Positions 14,790 to 22,992 are shown, counted from the first letter of the stretch. The stretch is DNA of 26,352 nucleotides from JABMRW01 sp964396965 (GCA_964396965.1 CAYNGD010000022.1:1-26352), one strand, 5' to 3'. The notes: generated by a model not told the origin, from the sequence alone. Translations and numbers: made by a program.

Positions 14790-17474
14790 GTGGAAGCAGT
14801 GACCATTACCCTTGATGGGGTGGAGGTAAGCGGCTATTCCGGGATGACCGTCCTGGAGCTGGCCCGGGAGTCGGGGGTGGACATTCCCACCCTCTGCCAC
14901 GACCGCTATCTGTCCCCTACCGGCGCCTGCCGGCTCTGCATCGTGGAAGAGGAGAGCTCCAAGACCCTGCTGGCCTCCTGCGTGGCACCGATAAGGGCGG
15001 GGATGGTGATAAACACCCGCTCACCCAGGGTGGTGGAGCGGCGGAGGCTGCTCGTCCAGCTCATGCTGGCCAGCCACCCCGACTCCTGCCTGGTCTGCGA
15101 TAAGGGCAACCGGTGCCAGCTGAGGGAGCTGGGTGCCGAGATGGGCATCGGGCTGGTGGAGCTGCAGCGAATACCTAGGCTGGCGGCGATAGAAGAGGTG
15201 AACCCCTTCATCGTGAGGGACCTCTCCCGCTGTATCCTCTGCGCCAAGTGCATCCGGGCCGACCAGGAGCTCGTCGTGGAGGGAGCCATTGATTATATCG
15301 GCCGCGGCTTTACCACCAAACCGGCCACACTGAATGATAGGCCGCTGGAGCAGTCCGAGTGCACCTTCTGCGGGAGCTGCGTGGCCATTTGCCCCACCGG
15401 CGCACTGATGGAGAAGACAAGGTCATACCACGGGACGGCCACCAAAACCGTCGACACTATTTGCCCGTTCTGCGGCTGCGGCTGTAGCCTCCACCTGGAG
15501 GTAAAGGACAACCAGATAGTCAGGGCCAGGCCAGGTGAAAGCCCGGTCAACCACGGCACCCTCTGCGTCAGGGGTAGCTACGGCTTCGATTTCGTCCACA
15601 GCCCGGAGAGGCTGACCAGCCCCCTAATCAGGGTGGACGGCGAACTGCGGGAAGCGACCTGGGAGGAGGCCGTCAGCCGGGTGGCCGCCGAATTTAAGAG
15701 ATTAAAACAGGAGCACGGTGCCGACAGCCTGGCGGTGCTGGGCTCCTCCAAGTGCACCAACGAGGAGAACTATTTACTGCAGAGACTGGCGCGGGTAACC
15801 TTAGGCACCAACAACATCGATAACGGCAGCCGGCTCTACAGCGCCGCCAGCCGGGTCGGCCTGGGGCAGTCCATCGGCTTTCCGGGAACAACTAACTCCC
15901 TGGAAGAGCTGGAGAAATCAGAGGTAATCATGGTTATCGGCGCCAACCCACCCGTCTCCGCCCCGGCGGTAGGCTACGCCATAAAACGTGCCGCCAGATA
16001 TAAAGGTGCCAAGCTGATAGTGGTTGACGTGCGCTCCACCAAGCTCAGTCCCTTGGCCCATATCTGGCTGAGGCCCAGAGTGGGCAGCGACGTCGCCCTG
16101 CTCAACGGGATGGCCAGGGTAATTATTGAGGAAACACTTCTTGATGAGGAGTTTGTCGCCCGCAAGACGGACAACTTCGAAGGGCTTTCCCAGAGCCTGA
16201 AGCCCTATACCCTGGAGCGGGTAGAGGCTATAACCGGCATCCCCGGGGTGGATGTTGAGCGGGCGGCCCGCACTTTAGCTCAAGCCGAGTGGGCCTCTAT
16301 TGTCTACGGAAACGGCGTCACCCAGAATGCCAACGGGGTGGACAGCGTCATGGCCCTGGCCAACCTGGCTATGCTGACCGGGAATATCGAGAGGCGGGGA
16401 GGAGGTATTTTTGCCCTGCAGCGGGAGAACAACGCCCAGGGTGCCTGCGATATGGGCAGCCTGCCCGATTTCCTGCCCGGCTACCGGAGCCTAGATGACG
16501 GCCCGGCCAGGAGCGACTTTGAGGGGCGGTGGAAGAGCAGTTTGCCAACTAATGCCGGCCTATCGTCCCTGGAGATGATGGAACAGGCTCAGGCCGGAGG
16601 GCTCAAAGGGATGCTGATTGTCGGCGAAAACCCCGCAACCAGCTTTCCCCGCCCTTCTCAGGTTAAAAAGGCGCTTGAGTACCTGGAATTTCTGGCGGTG
16701 GCTGACCTGTTTCTGACCGAGACGGCTCAACTGGCCGACGTCGTCCTGCCCTCAGCCAGCTTCGCCGAAAAGGAGGGCACCTTCACCAACTTTGAGGGCC
16801 GGACCCAGCCGGTGAAAAAGGCCGTCGAGCCAGTCGGTCAGAGCCGGCCGGACTGGAAGATAATCCTCCAGCTTGCCAAAGAGATGGGGGAGCCGATGCC
16901 CTATTCCTCGCTTCAGGATGTCATCAGCGAGATTGAGGAGATGGTCCCCTTTTATGAGCACTTTGCCGCTACCGACCTGGAAAAGGAGGACGTGGACTGG
17001 GCCGGCTTGGAGGGTGAGAGCGTGCGGACCAGACGTCTCTACAAAGGCCCCTTCCCCAGCGGCTTCGGACGGCTCACCCCGGCCCAATATACCCCGCCCG
17101 CCGATATATCAGGCGACGGCTACCCGCTGACCCTGCTCTCCGGCTCGGCACTGCCCCACTTCGGCAGCGGCACCAGGAGCCTGAGAGCCTCACGCCTTAA
17201 AGAGTTTTCGCCGGAACCCTGGCTGGAGATAGGCCGTGATGACGCCAAAAAACTCAAGCTCGGTGACGGCGACTCAGTCAGGGTAATTTCACCGGCCAGC
17301 GAACTGACCACTATTATCAGGGTAACCGACTCTTTGCCATCCGGCCTGCTCTTCCTGCCCATTTCCTTCCCGGAGAGCCCGGCCGGTGAGCTGTTCGATG
17401 TTAAGCTTGACCCCAGGGCAAAAGCCCCTTCCCTCAAAAGCTGCCCTGTGAGGCTGGAAAGGACTACGCCATAA
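14790..17474 (+). CDS. NuoG/FdhA-like iron-sulfur molybdopterin-fold subunit lacking the Sec/Cys ligand
   Basis: The 894-residue protein has the modular order of soluble NAD-linked formate dehydrogenase alpha and NuoG. It carries a [2Fe-2S] domain (Cys36, 47, 50, 64), a NuoG His-Cys motif (His96, Cys100, 103, 109) and a two-cluster ferredoxin region (Cys148, 151, 154 and Cys191, 194, 197, 201). The [4Fe-4S] entry of the molybdopterin domain follows (Cys225, 228, 232, 259), then the bis-MGD domains to about 750 and a C-terminal dinucleotide-binding domain. Where formate dehydrogenases have a Sec/Cys-His pair after 'GTNN.D', this one reads NGSRLYSAAS, i.e. Tyr350-Ser351, so formate oxidation by the known mechanism is unlikely. 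Asp158 replaces one expected cluster Cys. GTG start with AAAGGAG 6 bases upstream. Probably the electron-wiring subunit of the NuoEF-type complex encoded next. Confidence 0.88.
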   Translation: MEAVTITLDGVEVSGYSGMTVLELARESGVDIPTLCHDRYLSPTGACRLCIVEEESSKTLLASCVAPIRAGMVINTRSPRVVERRRLLVQLMLASHPDSCLVCDKGNRCQLRELGAEMGIGLVELQRIPRLAAIEEVNPFIVRDLSRCILCAKCIRADQELVVEGAIDYIGRGFTTKPATLNDRPLEQSECTFCGSCVAICPTGALMEKTRSYHGTATKTVDTICPFCGCGCSLHLEVKDNQIVRARPGESPVNHGTLCVRGSYGFDFVHSPERLTSPLIRVDGELREATWEEAVSRVAAEFKRLKQEHGADSLAVLGSSKCTNEENYLLQRLARVTLGTNNIDNGSRLYSAASRVGLGQSIGFPGTTNSLEELEKSEVIMVIGANPPVSAPAVGYAIKRAARYKGAKLIVVDVRSTKLSPLAHIWLRPRVGSDVALLNGMARVIIEETLLDEEFVARKTDNFEGLSQSLKPYTLERVEAITGIPGVDVERAARTLAQAEWASIVYGNGVTQNANGVDSVMALANLAMLTGNIERRGGGIFALQRENNAQGACDMGSLPDFLPGYRSLDDGPARSDFEGRWKSSLPTNAGLSSLEMMEQAQAGGLKGMLIVGENPATSFPRPSQVKKALEYLEFLAVADLFLTETAQLADVVLPSASFAEKEGTFTNFEGRTQPVKKAVEPVGQSRPDWKIILQLAKEMGEPMPYSSLQDVISEIEEMVPFYEHFAATDLEKEDVDWAGLEGESVRTRRLYKGPFPSGFGRLTPAQYTPPADISGDGYPLTLLSGSALPHFGSGTRSLRASRLKEFSPEPWLEIGRDDAKKLKLGDGDSVRVISPASELTTIIRVTDSLPSGLLFLPISFPESPAGELFDVKLDPRAKAPSLKSCPVRLERTTP

Positions 17475-17959
17475 TGGCCAGAGCCAGGAAAGTTACCAAG
17501 GCCGATTTGAAGAAAATAGACAATATTATCGGCGGCTACCGGGGGCAAAAATGGGGGCTGATACCCCTGCTCCACGATGTCCAGCAGGCGGTGGGTTATA
17601 TCCCCCCCGAGTCAATAGCGCGCATCGCTAGCGGCCTGGGCCTTTTCCCCAGTCAGGTGCAGGGGGTAATCTCCTTCTATACCCAGTTCTACACCGAGCC
17701 CAGGGGCAGGAACATCGTCAGGGTATGCCGGGGAACGGCCTGCCATGTGCGGGGCGGCAAGACAATTCTTAAGCTGGTCAAGCAGGAACTGGAGCTGGAG
17801 GAGGGGGAGACCAGCCCCGACCTGGAGTACACCCTGGAGACGGTGGCCTGCATCGGCGTCTGTGCCCTGGCCCCCAACATCGTCATCAACCAGGAGACGC
17901 ACGGCAATCTTAACCCCAAGAAGGTAGCCAGACTGTTCGAGGGCAGGCGTAAAAAATGA
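17474..17959 (+). CDS. nuoE: NuoE-like [2Fe-2S] subunit
   Basis: The 161-residue product matches the 24-kDa (NuoE/HoxE/HydC) family: an N-terminal helical bundle (about 8-75, 'LIPLLHDVQQAVGYIP', 'GVISFYTQF') and a thioredoxin-like domain. The [2Fe-2S] ligands are Cys85, Cys90, Cys126 and Cys130 (C-RGTA-C and C-IGV-C). It passes electrons to or from the FMN site of the NuoF-type partner. Its ATG overlaps the TAA of the upstream gene by one base (TAATG), and its TGA overlaps the next ATG by four (ATGA), so the three subunits are probably made in fixed ratio. The context argues for a soluble NAD-linked complex rather than respiratory complex I, as no membrane subunits are present. Confidence 0.93.
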   Translation: MARARKVTKADLKKIDNIIGGYRGQKWGLIPLLHDVQQAVGYIPPESIARIASGLGLFPSQVQGVISFYTQFYTEPRGRNIVRVCRGTACHVRGGKTILKLVKQELELEEGETSPDLEYTLETVACIGVCALAPNIVINQETHGNLNPKKVARLFEGRRKK

Positions 17960-20900
17960 AGCGCAACGGCCATAAAAACCGCACCGTTTTCGTCTGCCGG
18001 GGCACCGGCTGTGTCTCGGGTGGGGGTGACGCTGTTTTCCAGGCACTGAAAGCCGAGGTGAAAAAACAAAACCTGAAGGGCGCCGAGATAGACTTCTCCG
18101 GCTGTCACGGCTTCTGCCAGCAGGGGCCGAACGTCGTCGTCGAGCCGGACGGCGTCTTCTACACCCACGTTGAGCCGGAGGACACCGCCGAGATTGTCAG
18201 CTCGCACCTACTGGAGGGGAAGCTGGTGGAGCGCCTCTTCTACCGCGACCCGGTGAGCGGCCAGGCCATACCGGCCTACTCGGAGATAAAGTTCTACAAA
18301 GAGCAGCGGCGGGTCATCCTGCGCAACTGCGGCCACATCAACCCGGAGCGGATTGACGACTATATTGACCGCGGCGGCTACCAGTCCCTGCGCAAAGTTC
18401 TCTTCCAGATGAAGCCGGAGGAGGTCATCGAGGAGGTGAAGCGGTCGGGCTTGAGGGGACGGGGCGGGGCGGGCTTTCCCACCGGAGTGAAGTGGGAGTT
18501 CTGCCGCAGCGCCCACGGCTCGCCGAAATATGTTATCTGCAACGCCGACGAGGGCGACCCCGGCGCCTTTATGGACCGCTCCATACTGGAGGCCGACCCC
18601 CACTCCGTCATCGAGGGACTGGCCATCTGCGCCTACGCCATCGGTTCCAGCGAGGGCTATTTCTACGTCCGCGCCGAATACCCCCTAGCGGTGAGCCGGC
18701 TCCGGGTAGCCCTCGACCAGGCCAGGGAGAGGGGGTTTCTGGGCAGTGATATACAGGGCTCCGGCTTCAATTTCAACGTGCACATCAAGGAGGGTGCCGG
18801 TGCCTTTGTCTGCGGCGAGGAGACCGCCCTCATCGCCTCCATCGAGAGCCGGCGGGGTATGCCCCGCCCCCGCCCTCCCTTTCCCGCCCAGTCGGGGCTG
18901 GACGGCAAGCCATCAAACATCAACAACGTGAAAACGCTGGCCACGGTGCCGGTAATCATCGAGAGGGGTGCCGACTGGTTCGCCAGCATCGGCACCGAGA
19001 AGAGCAAGGGCACCGCCGTCTTCGCTCTCACCGGCAAGATCGCCAACAGCGGGCTGGTGGAGGTGCCGATGGGCACCCCCCTGTCCCGCATCATCTACGA
19101 TATCGGCGGCGGCATCCCCAGGAACAAGCAGCTCAAGGCGGTGCAGACCGGCGGCCCCTCCGGCGGCTGCATCCCGGCCCGCTTCATTGACCTGCCGGTG
19201 GACTACGAGTCGCTGGCCAGGATGGGCTCGATAATGGGCTCGGGCGGCATGGTGGTCATGGACGAGACGACCTGCATGGTTGAGGTGGCCCGCTACTTTC
19301 TCAGCTTCACCCAGGCCGAGTCCTGCGGCAAGTGCACCCCCTGCCGCCTGGGCACCAGGCAGATGCTGGAGATACTGACAAGGATTACCGAAGGCAGGGG
19401 AAGCCAGGCTGACATAGATACCCTGCTGGCCATTGCCAGGACGGTCAAAGAGTGCTCGCTGTGCGGGCTGGGGCAGACCTCGCCCAACCCGGTACTCTCC
19501 ACCATCGAGTATTTCCGTGACGAGTATGACGCCCACATCAAGGAGAAGAAGTGCCCGGCGGCGGTCTGCGACACCCTGATGATATCGCCCTGCCAGCACA
19601 CCTGCCCGCTGGGCATCAACATCCCCAAATACGTGGCCCATATCGCCGCCGGTGAATACAGAGAAGCCGTCGAGACTATCTGGGAGCGCAACCCCTTCCC
19701 GGCCATCTGCGGACGCATCTGCAGCCACCCCTGCGAGCTCAGGTGCCGCCGCGGGGAGCTGGACGACCCGGTGGCCATCAGGGCACTCAAGCGCTTCGCC
19801 TCCGACTGGTATTTTGAGAACGTGACCGAAGACCCGGAGCCGTTTCCTCAGACCCAGAGCCAGCGGGTGGCGGTGGTCGGCGCCGGGCCCAGCGGCCTTG
19901 CCTGCGCCTACTTCCTGGCCCAGATGGGCTACCCCGTGACCGTCTTCGAGGCGCTGCCAGTGGGGGGCGGCATGCTCTCGGTGGCCATACCCGAGTTCCG
20001 CCTGCCCCGGGAGGTTATACAGAAGGAGATTGACTATATCGCCAAGCGGGGGGTGGACATACGCTACAACACCCCGATTAACGTTAACTTTACCGTGGAA
20101 GACCTGAAGAAGGACGGCTTCGCCGCCGTCTTTATCGCCGCCGGTGCCCAGAGAAGCCAGCGCATCGGCGTCCCCGGCGAACTGGAGGACGCCGAGGGCT
20201 TCTACTACGGGCTGAGGTTCCTGAGGGACGCCAGGCTGGGTAGGCAGGTCAGGGTAGGCCGCCGGACGGCGGTCATCGGCGGCGGCAACGTTGCCCTTGA
20301 TGCCGCCCGCACCGCCCTCCGCCTCGGCGCCGAGGAGGTCAAAATCTACTACCGCCGCTCCCGGGATGAGATGCCGGTCACCGAGGTGGAATACCAGCAG
20401 GCCATCGACGAGGGGGTGAAGGTCAGCTTTCTCATCACCCCCACCCGGATCGCCACCGAGAACTGGCGGGTGACCGGCCTGCAGTGCATCAGGATGAAGC
20501 TCGGCGAGCCTGACCAGAGCGGTCGGAGGCGCCCCCTCCCCATCACCGGCTCGGAGTCCTTCATCGAGGCCGATACCGTAATCGCCGCCGTGGGTCAGGC
20601 ACCCGACCTCTCCTTCCTCCCCCCCGACAGCGCCCTGGAGCGCACCCGCTGGGAGACACTGGTGGTTGACAGTAACACCCTGGCGACGAATATCAGCGGG
20701 GTCTTCGCTGGCGGTGACTTCGTCACCGGGCCGGGTATGGTGATAGAGGCCATCGCCGCCGGCCGGAGGGCGGCTATCTCCATCGACAAATACCTGAGGT
20801 CTGACACCTCCCGCGTTGAGATTTACGACCTTAAAGCCAAACCAACCGGCGAGGAGGTGGCGCCGGAGGTGGAGGAGGTCTGGGAGGCACAGCCCAGGGT

Positions 20901-21024
20901 GGCCGTGCCGACACTGCCGGTTAAGGAAAGAAAGACCAGCTTTGCCGAGATAGAGATGGCCTTCTCCGAAGAGAAGGCCCGGCAGGAGGCCAAGCGGTGC
21001 CTCCGGTGTGACCTGGAGAGCTAG
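17956..21024 (+). CDS. NuoF-GltD fusion flavoprotein (NADH module joined to NfnB/GltD-like NAD(P)H:FAD module)
   Basis: The 1022-residue fusion, in order: a thioredoxin-like [2Fe-2S] domain (about 10-90; Cys14, 19, 50, 54); the NuoF FMN/NADH domain (GRGGAGFPTG 168-177, NADEGDPGAF 196-205); an SLBB domain (about 350-420); the NuoF [4Fe-4S] domain (Cys457, 460, 463, 503); then a GltD/NfnB-type double [4Fe-4S] domain (Cys533, 538, 546, 550 and 585, 589, 593, 597). A two-dinucleotide oxidoreductase module follows, with an FAD loop GAGPSG (642-647), an NAD(P)H loop GGGNVA (775-780) and an FAD closing motif AGGDFVTGP (918-926). The tail ends in CLRC (1015-1018). Related Hyd/NuoF proteins usually carry a ferredoxin domain where GltD sits here. 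Two flavin centres in one chain make electron bifurcation or transhydrogenation plausible. ATGA overlap with nuoE; MetV follows 17 bases later. Confidence 0.92.
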   Translation: MKRNGHKNRTVFVCRGTGCVSGGGDAVFQALKAEVKKQNLKGAEIDFSGCHGFCQQGPNVVVEPDGVFYTHVEPEDTAEIVSSHLLEGKLVERLFYRDPVSGQAIPAYSEIKFYKEQRRVILRNCGHINPERIDDYIDRGGYQSLRKVLFQMKPEEVIEEVKRSGLRGRGGAGFPTGVKWEFCRSAHGSPKYVICNADEGDPGAFMDRSILEADPHSVIEGLAICAYAIGSSEGYFYVRAEYPLAVSRLRVALDQARERGFLGSDIQGSGFNFNVHIKEGAGAFVCGEETALIASIESRRGMPRPRPPFPAQSGLDGKPSNINNVKTLATVPVIIERGADWFASIGTEKSKGTAVFALTGKIANSGLVEVPMGTPLSRIIYDIGGGIPRNKQLKAVQTGGPSGGCIPARFIDLPVDYESLARMGSIMGSGGMVVMDETTCMVEVARYFLSFTQAESCGKCTPCRLGTRQMLEILTRITEGRGSQADIDTLLAIARTVKECSLCGLGQTSPNPVLSTIEYFRDEYDAHIKEKKCPAAVCDTLMISPCQHTCPLGINIPKYVAHIAAGEYREAVETIWERNPFPAICGRICSHPCELRCRRGELDDPVAIRALKRFASDWYFENVTEDPEPFPQTQSQRVAVVGAGPSGLACAYFLAQMGYPVTVFEALPVGGGMLSVAIPEFRLPREVIQKEIDYIAKRGVDIRYNTPINVNFTVEDLKKDGFAAVFIAAGAQRSQRIGVPGELEDAEGFYYGLRFLRDARLGRQVRVGRRTAVIGGGNVALDAARTALRLGAEEVKIYYRRSRDEMPVTEVEYQQAIDEGVKVSFLITPTRIATENWRVTGLQCIRMKLGEPDQSGRRRPLPITGSESFIEADTVIAAVGQAPDLSFLPPDSALERTRWETLVVDSNTLATNISGVFAGGDFVTGPGMVIEAIAAGRRAAISIDKYLRSDTSRVEIYDLKAKPTGEEVAPEVEEVWEAQPRVAVPTLPVKERKTSFAEIEMAFSEEKARQEAKRCLRCDLES

Positions 21025-21041
21025 CTAGCAGGAGGTTTATT

Positions 21042-21686
21042 ATGAAATCGATAACCAGGCAGAAGCCCTTCGAGGAAATAAAGCAGCAGCTGGAAGGCTT
21101 TGACCGGGTGTTTATCATCGGCTGCGGCACCTGCACCACCCTGACCAGGACCGGCGGCATCGAGCAGGTAGCGGCGATGAAGAACCAGCTTCAGGAGATA
21201 GACAAGCTGGTCAGCGGCTGGGCGGTCATCCCCATCGCCTGCGATGAGATGAGCGAAATAGCCATGAAGGAAAACGAGCGGGCCATCCAGAGCTCGAACT
21301 GCGCCCTGATAATGAGCTGCGCCCTGGGCGTGCACCGCATAAGTACCTATATCGACCGTCCGGTCATCCCGGCGCTGGACACCCTGTTCATCGGCGTCGA
21401 GGACACCCCGGGCTATTTCCGTGAGGTCTGCGCCCAGTGCGGTCAGTGCGTTATCGGCGAGACTGCCGGCATCTGCCCCATCACCGCCTGCCACAAAGGC
21501 CTGGTCAACGGCCCCTGCGGCGGCACCAACAACGGCAAGTGCGAGATAGACAAGGAGAAGGACTGCGCCTGGACACTTATCTACGAGCGGCTTAAGGCCC
21601 AGAACCGGCTTGACCTGATGAGGAAGTACCAGCCCCCCCACAACTTTCAGGCATCACCCAGGCCGAGAACGGTCAGAATAACGTAG
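21042..21686 (+). CDS. metV: Methylenetetrahydrofolate reductase C-terminal/zinc-binding subunit
   Basis: The 214-residue product matches MetV (MTHFR_C family), the small partner that links MetF to an electron donor in anaerobes using the Wood-Ljungdahl methyl branch. It is cysteine-rich: CGTC (28-31), Cys67, Cys87 and Cys93, then CAQCGQC (130-136), CPITAC (145-150), NGPCGG (157-161), Cys167 and Cys175, consistent with zinc and/or iron-sulfur binding. GGAGG lies about 8 bases before the ATG. It sits 17 bases after the NuoF-GltD fusion and 17 bases before metF, so electrons from the flavoprotein complex probably reach methylene-THF through this subunit. In described acetogens MetVF is paired with RnfC2-type or HdrABC-MvhD partners; the pairing here is different. 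Confidence 0.87.
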   Translation: MKSITRQKPFEEIKQQLEGFDRVFIIGCGTCTTLTRTGGIEQVAAMKNQLQEIDKLVSGWAVIPIACDEMSEIAMKENERAIQSSNCALIMSCALGVHRISTYIDRPVIPALDTLFIGVEDTPGYFREVCAQCGQCVIGETAGICPITACHKGLVNGPCGGTNNGKCEIDKEKDCAWTLIYERLKAQNRLDLMRKYQPPHNFQASPRPRTVRIT

Positions 21687-21703
21687 GTGAGGAGGTGAGG
21701 AGA

Positions 21704-22588
21704 ATGGCGTCAAAATTTAAAGATGCCCTCAACTCTGGCAAGTTTATTATCACCAGCGAGGTGGCACCGCCCAAGGGCACCAACCTGGAAAAAATAGTGC
21801 ACCACATTGAGCTGCTCAAAGACAGGGTGGACGCGATTAACGTCACCGACCACCAGAGCTCGGTAATGCGCTTCCCCTCCATCGGCGGCTGCCTGGCCAT
21901 CAAAGAGATGGGCGGCGAGCCCATCCTGCAAATGACCTGCCGCGACCGCAACCGGTTGGCCCTCCAGGCGGAGCTTTTATTCGCCTCCACCAGGGGGATA
22001 AACAACGTGCTCTGCCTCACCGGCGATGCCGTCCCGGTGGGGGACCACAAAGAGGCTAAGGGGGTCTTTGACCTCGATTCCCTCCAGCTACTGAAGACAG
22101 TCCGTTTGATGGAATCAGGCAAGGACCTGGGGGGCAACGACCTGGACGGGGCGGTGGAGTTCTGCGCCGGGGCCACCGTCACCCCGGAAGCCCGGCCCTT
22201 AGAGCCCCAGCTCATTAAATTTGAGAAGAAAATCGAGGCCGGCGCCGAGTTCTTCCAGACCCAGGGAATCTATGACCTGGACAACTTTAGCAGGTTCATG
22301 GAAAAAGCCCGCAGGTTCCCGGTCAAGATACTGGCCGGCATCATCCTGCTGTCTTCAGCCAGGATGGCCAAGTTTATGACGGCCAATGTCCCGGGCATAT
22401 TCGTGCCCCAAAACCTGATTGACGAACTGTCCGCCGTGCCCAAAGAGGAGATGCTGAAAAAGGGCATCGAGATTGCCGGGCGGATGATTACTACACTTAA
22501 GAAGGACGCCATCTGCGATGGCGTACACATCATGGCCATCGGCAAAGAGGAAGTGGTGCCCGATATCCTGGCCGCCGCCGGCCTTTAA
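21704..22588 (+). CDS. metF: 5,10-methylenetetrahydrofolate reductase
   Basis: The 294-residue product is a MetF-family TIM-barrel flavoprotein that reduces methylene-THF to methyl-THF. Motifs include TSEVAPPKG with catalytic-type Glu19, the folate/flavin segment NVTDHQSS (46-53), CLTGD (about 105-109) and the 'EAGAEFFQTQGIYD' stretch in the second half. It has the short MetF length without a eukaryotic-type regulatory domain. I use ATG 21704 because GGAGG lies 8 bases upstream; the GTG three codons earlier has no proper RBS. It closes the operon that begins with the NuoG/FdhA-like gene. In this setting it would run in the reductive direction for acetyl-CoA synthesis or methionine supply, or in reverse for methyl oxidation. 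Confidence 0.92.
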   Translation: MASKFKDALNSGKFIITSEVAPPKGTNLEKIVHHIELLKDRVDAINVTDHQSSVMRFPSIGGCLAIKEMGGEPILQMTCRDRNRLALQAELLFASTRGINNVLCLTGDAVPVGDHKEAKGVFDLDSLQLLKTVRLMESGKDLGGNDLDGAVEFCAGATVTPEARPLEPQLIKFEKKIEAGAEFFQTQGIYDLDNFSRFMEKARRFPVKILAGIILLSSARMAKFMTANVPGIFVPQNLIDELSAVPKEEMLKKGIEIAGRMITTLKKDAICDGVHIMAIGKEEVVPDILAAAGL

Positions 22589-22623
22589 CTGGCCAATACA
22601 GCCCCAACCGGCAGCTACACTAA

Positions 22624-22660
22624 TTTAGGTTCGGGGTGTCACCAAAATCAACAACCTAAA
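22624..22660 (+). terminator. Possible terminator of the redox/metVF operon
   Basis: TTTAGGTT (22624-22631) pairs with AACCTAAA (22653-22660) around a 21-base loop that holds a small GGT/ACC pairing. It is followed within a few bases by GCTTTTCTC. Weak stem and short T-run; it lies 36 bases after metF. Confidence 0.3.
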
Positions 22661-22780
22661 CTAGCCAAGCTTTTCTCAAATACCCGGTATACGACGTAAG
22701 CCGCTAATAGCGCACTGCTAGTATTACCTGCTGAAAATGGGGAAATGAGACTTCACAAAGCGTGGCAATTTATCGCCAAT

Positions 22781-22809
22781 TTTACGGAATGTTACAGAAT
22801 TTTAATAAT
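22781..22809 (+). promoter_or_regulatory. Candidate promoter of the liv operon
   Basis: TTTACG (22781-22786), 17-base spacer, AATAAT (22804-22809): 4/6 and 5/6 consensus matches. It would give a leader of about 230 bases, similar in size to the dctP leader. Confidence 0.35.
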
Positions 22810-22902
22810 TCACCCCTTAACTTCATAACTTTTTAACATTCAAGTTATTTAATAAGTTTATGGTCTATTAGTGGAATGTTTATTGACAATATTTGTTGGA
22901 CG

Positions 22903-22936
22903 TCACAGGAGGTGTTTCATGAGAAGGCCTCTGTGA
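22903..22936 (+). promoter_or_regulatory. Hairpin enclosing a five-codon mini-ORF and its Shine-Dalgarno
   Basis: TCACAG (22903-22908) pairs with CTGTGA (22931-22936), extended by AGG/CCT (22910-22912 with 22928-22930) across one bulged G. AGGAGG (22907-22912) is in the left arm, the ATG (22919) in the loop, and the stop TGA (22934-22936) in the right arm. The mini-ORF reads MRRPL. When folded the Shine-Dalgarno is hidden; translation would melt the hairpin. Confidence 0.45.
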
Positions 22937-22992
22937 TATTGTCGACTTAATCATAAGATGCGGGAAGTTCTAGAATCGAGGGGGGGTGATAG

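Noticed and set aside
15801..15855. Possible in-frame UGA selenocysteine codon in the FdhA-like gene
   Set aside because: The codons at the catalytic position are TAC AGC (Tyr-Ser); there is no in-frame TGA and so no selenocysteine.
18913..19728. Long minus-strand open frame of 271 codons
   Set aside because: It lies wholly opposite the NuoF-GltD gene; long antisense frames are common in GC-rich coding DNA. The translation is low-complexity Ala/Gly/His-rich with no family pattern.
22883..22888. TTGACA as a -35 box for livK
   Set aside because: No acceptable -10 box occurs at 16-18 bases; that stretch is the AGGAGG of the mini-ORF. The candidate at 22781-22809 fits better.
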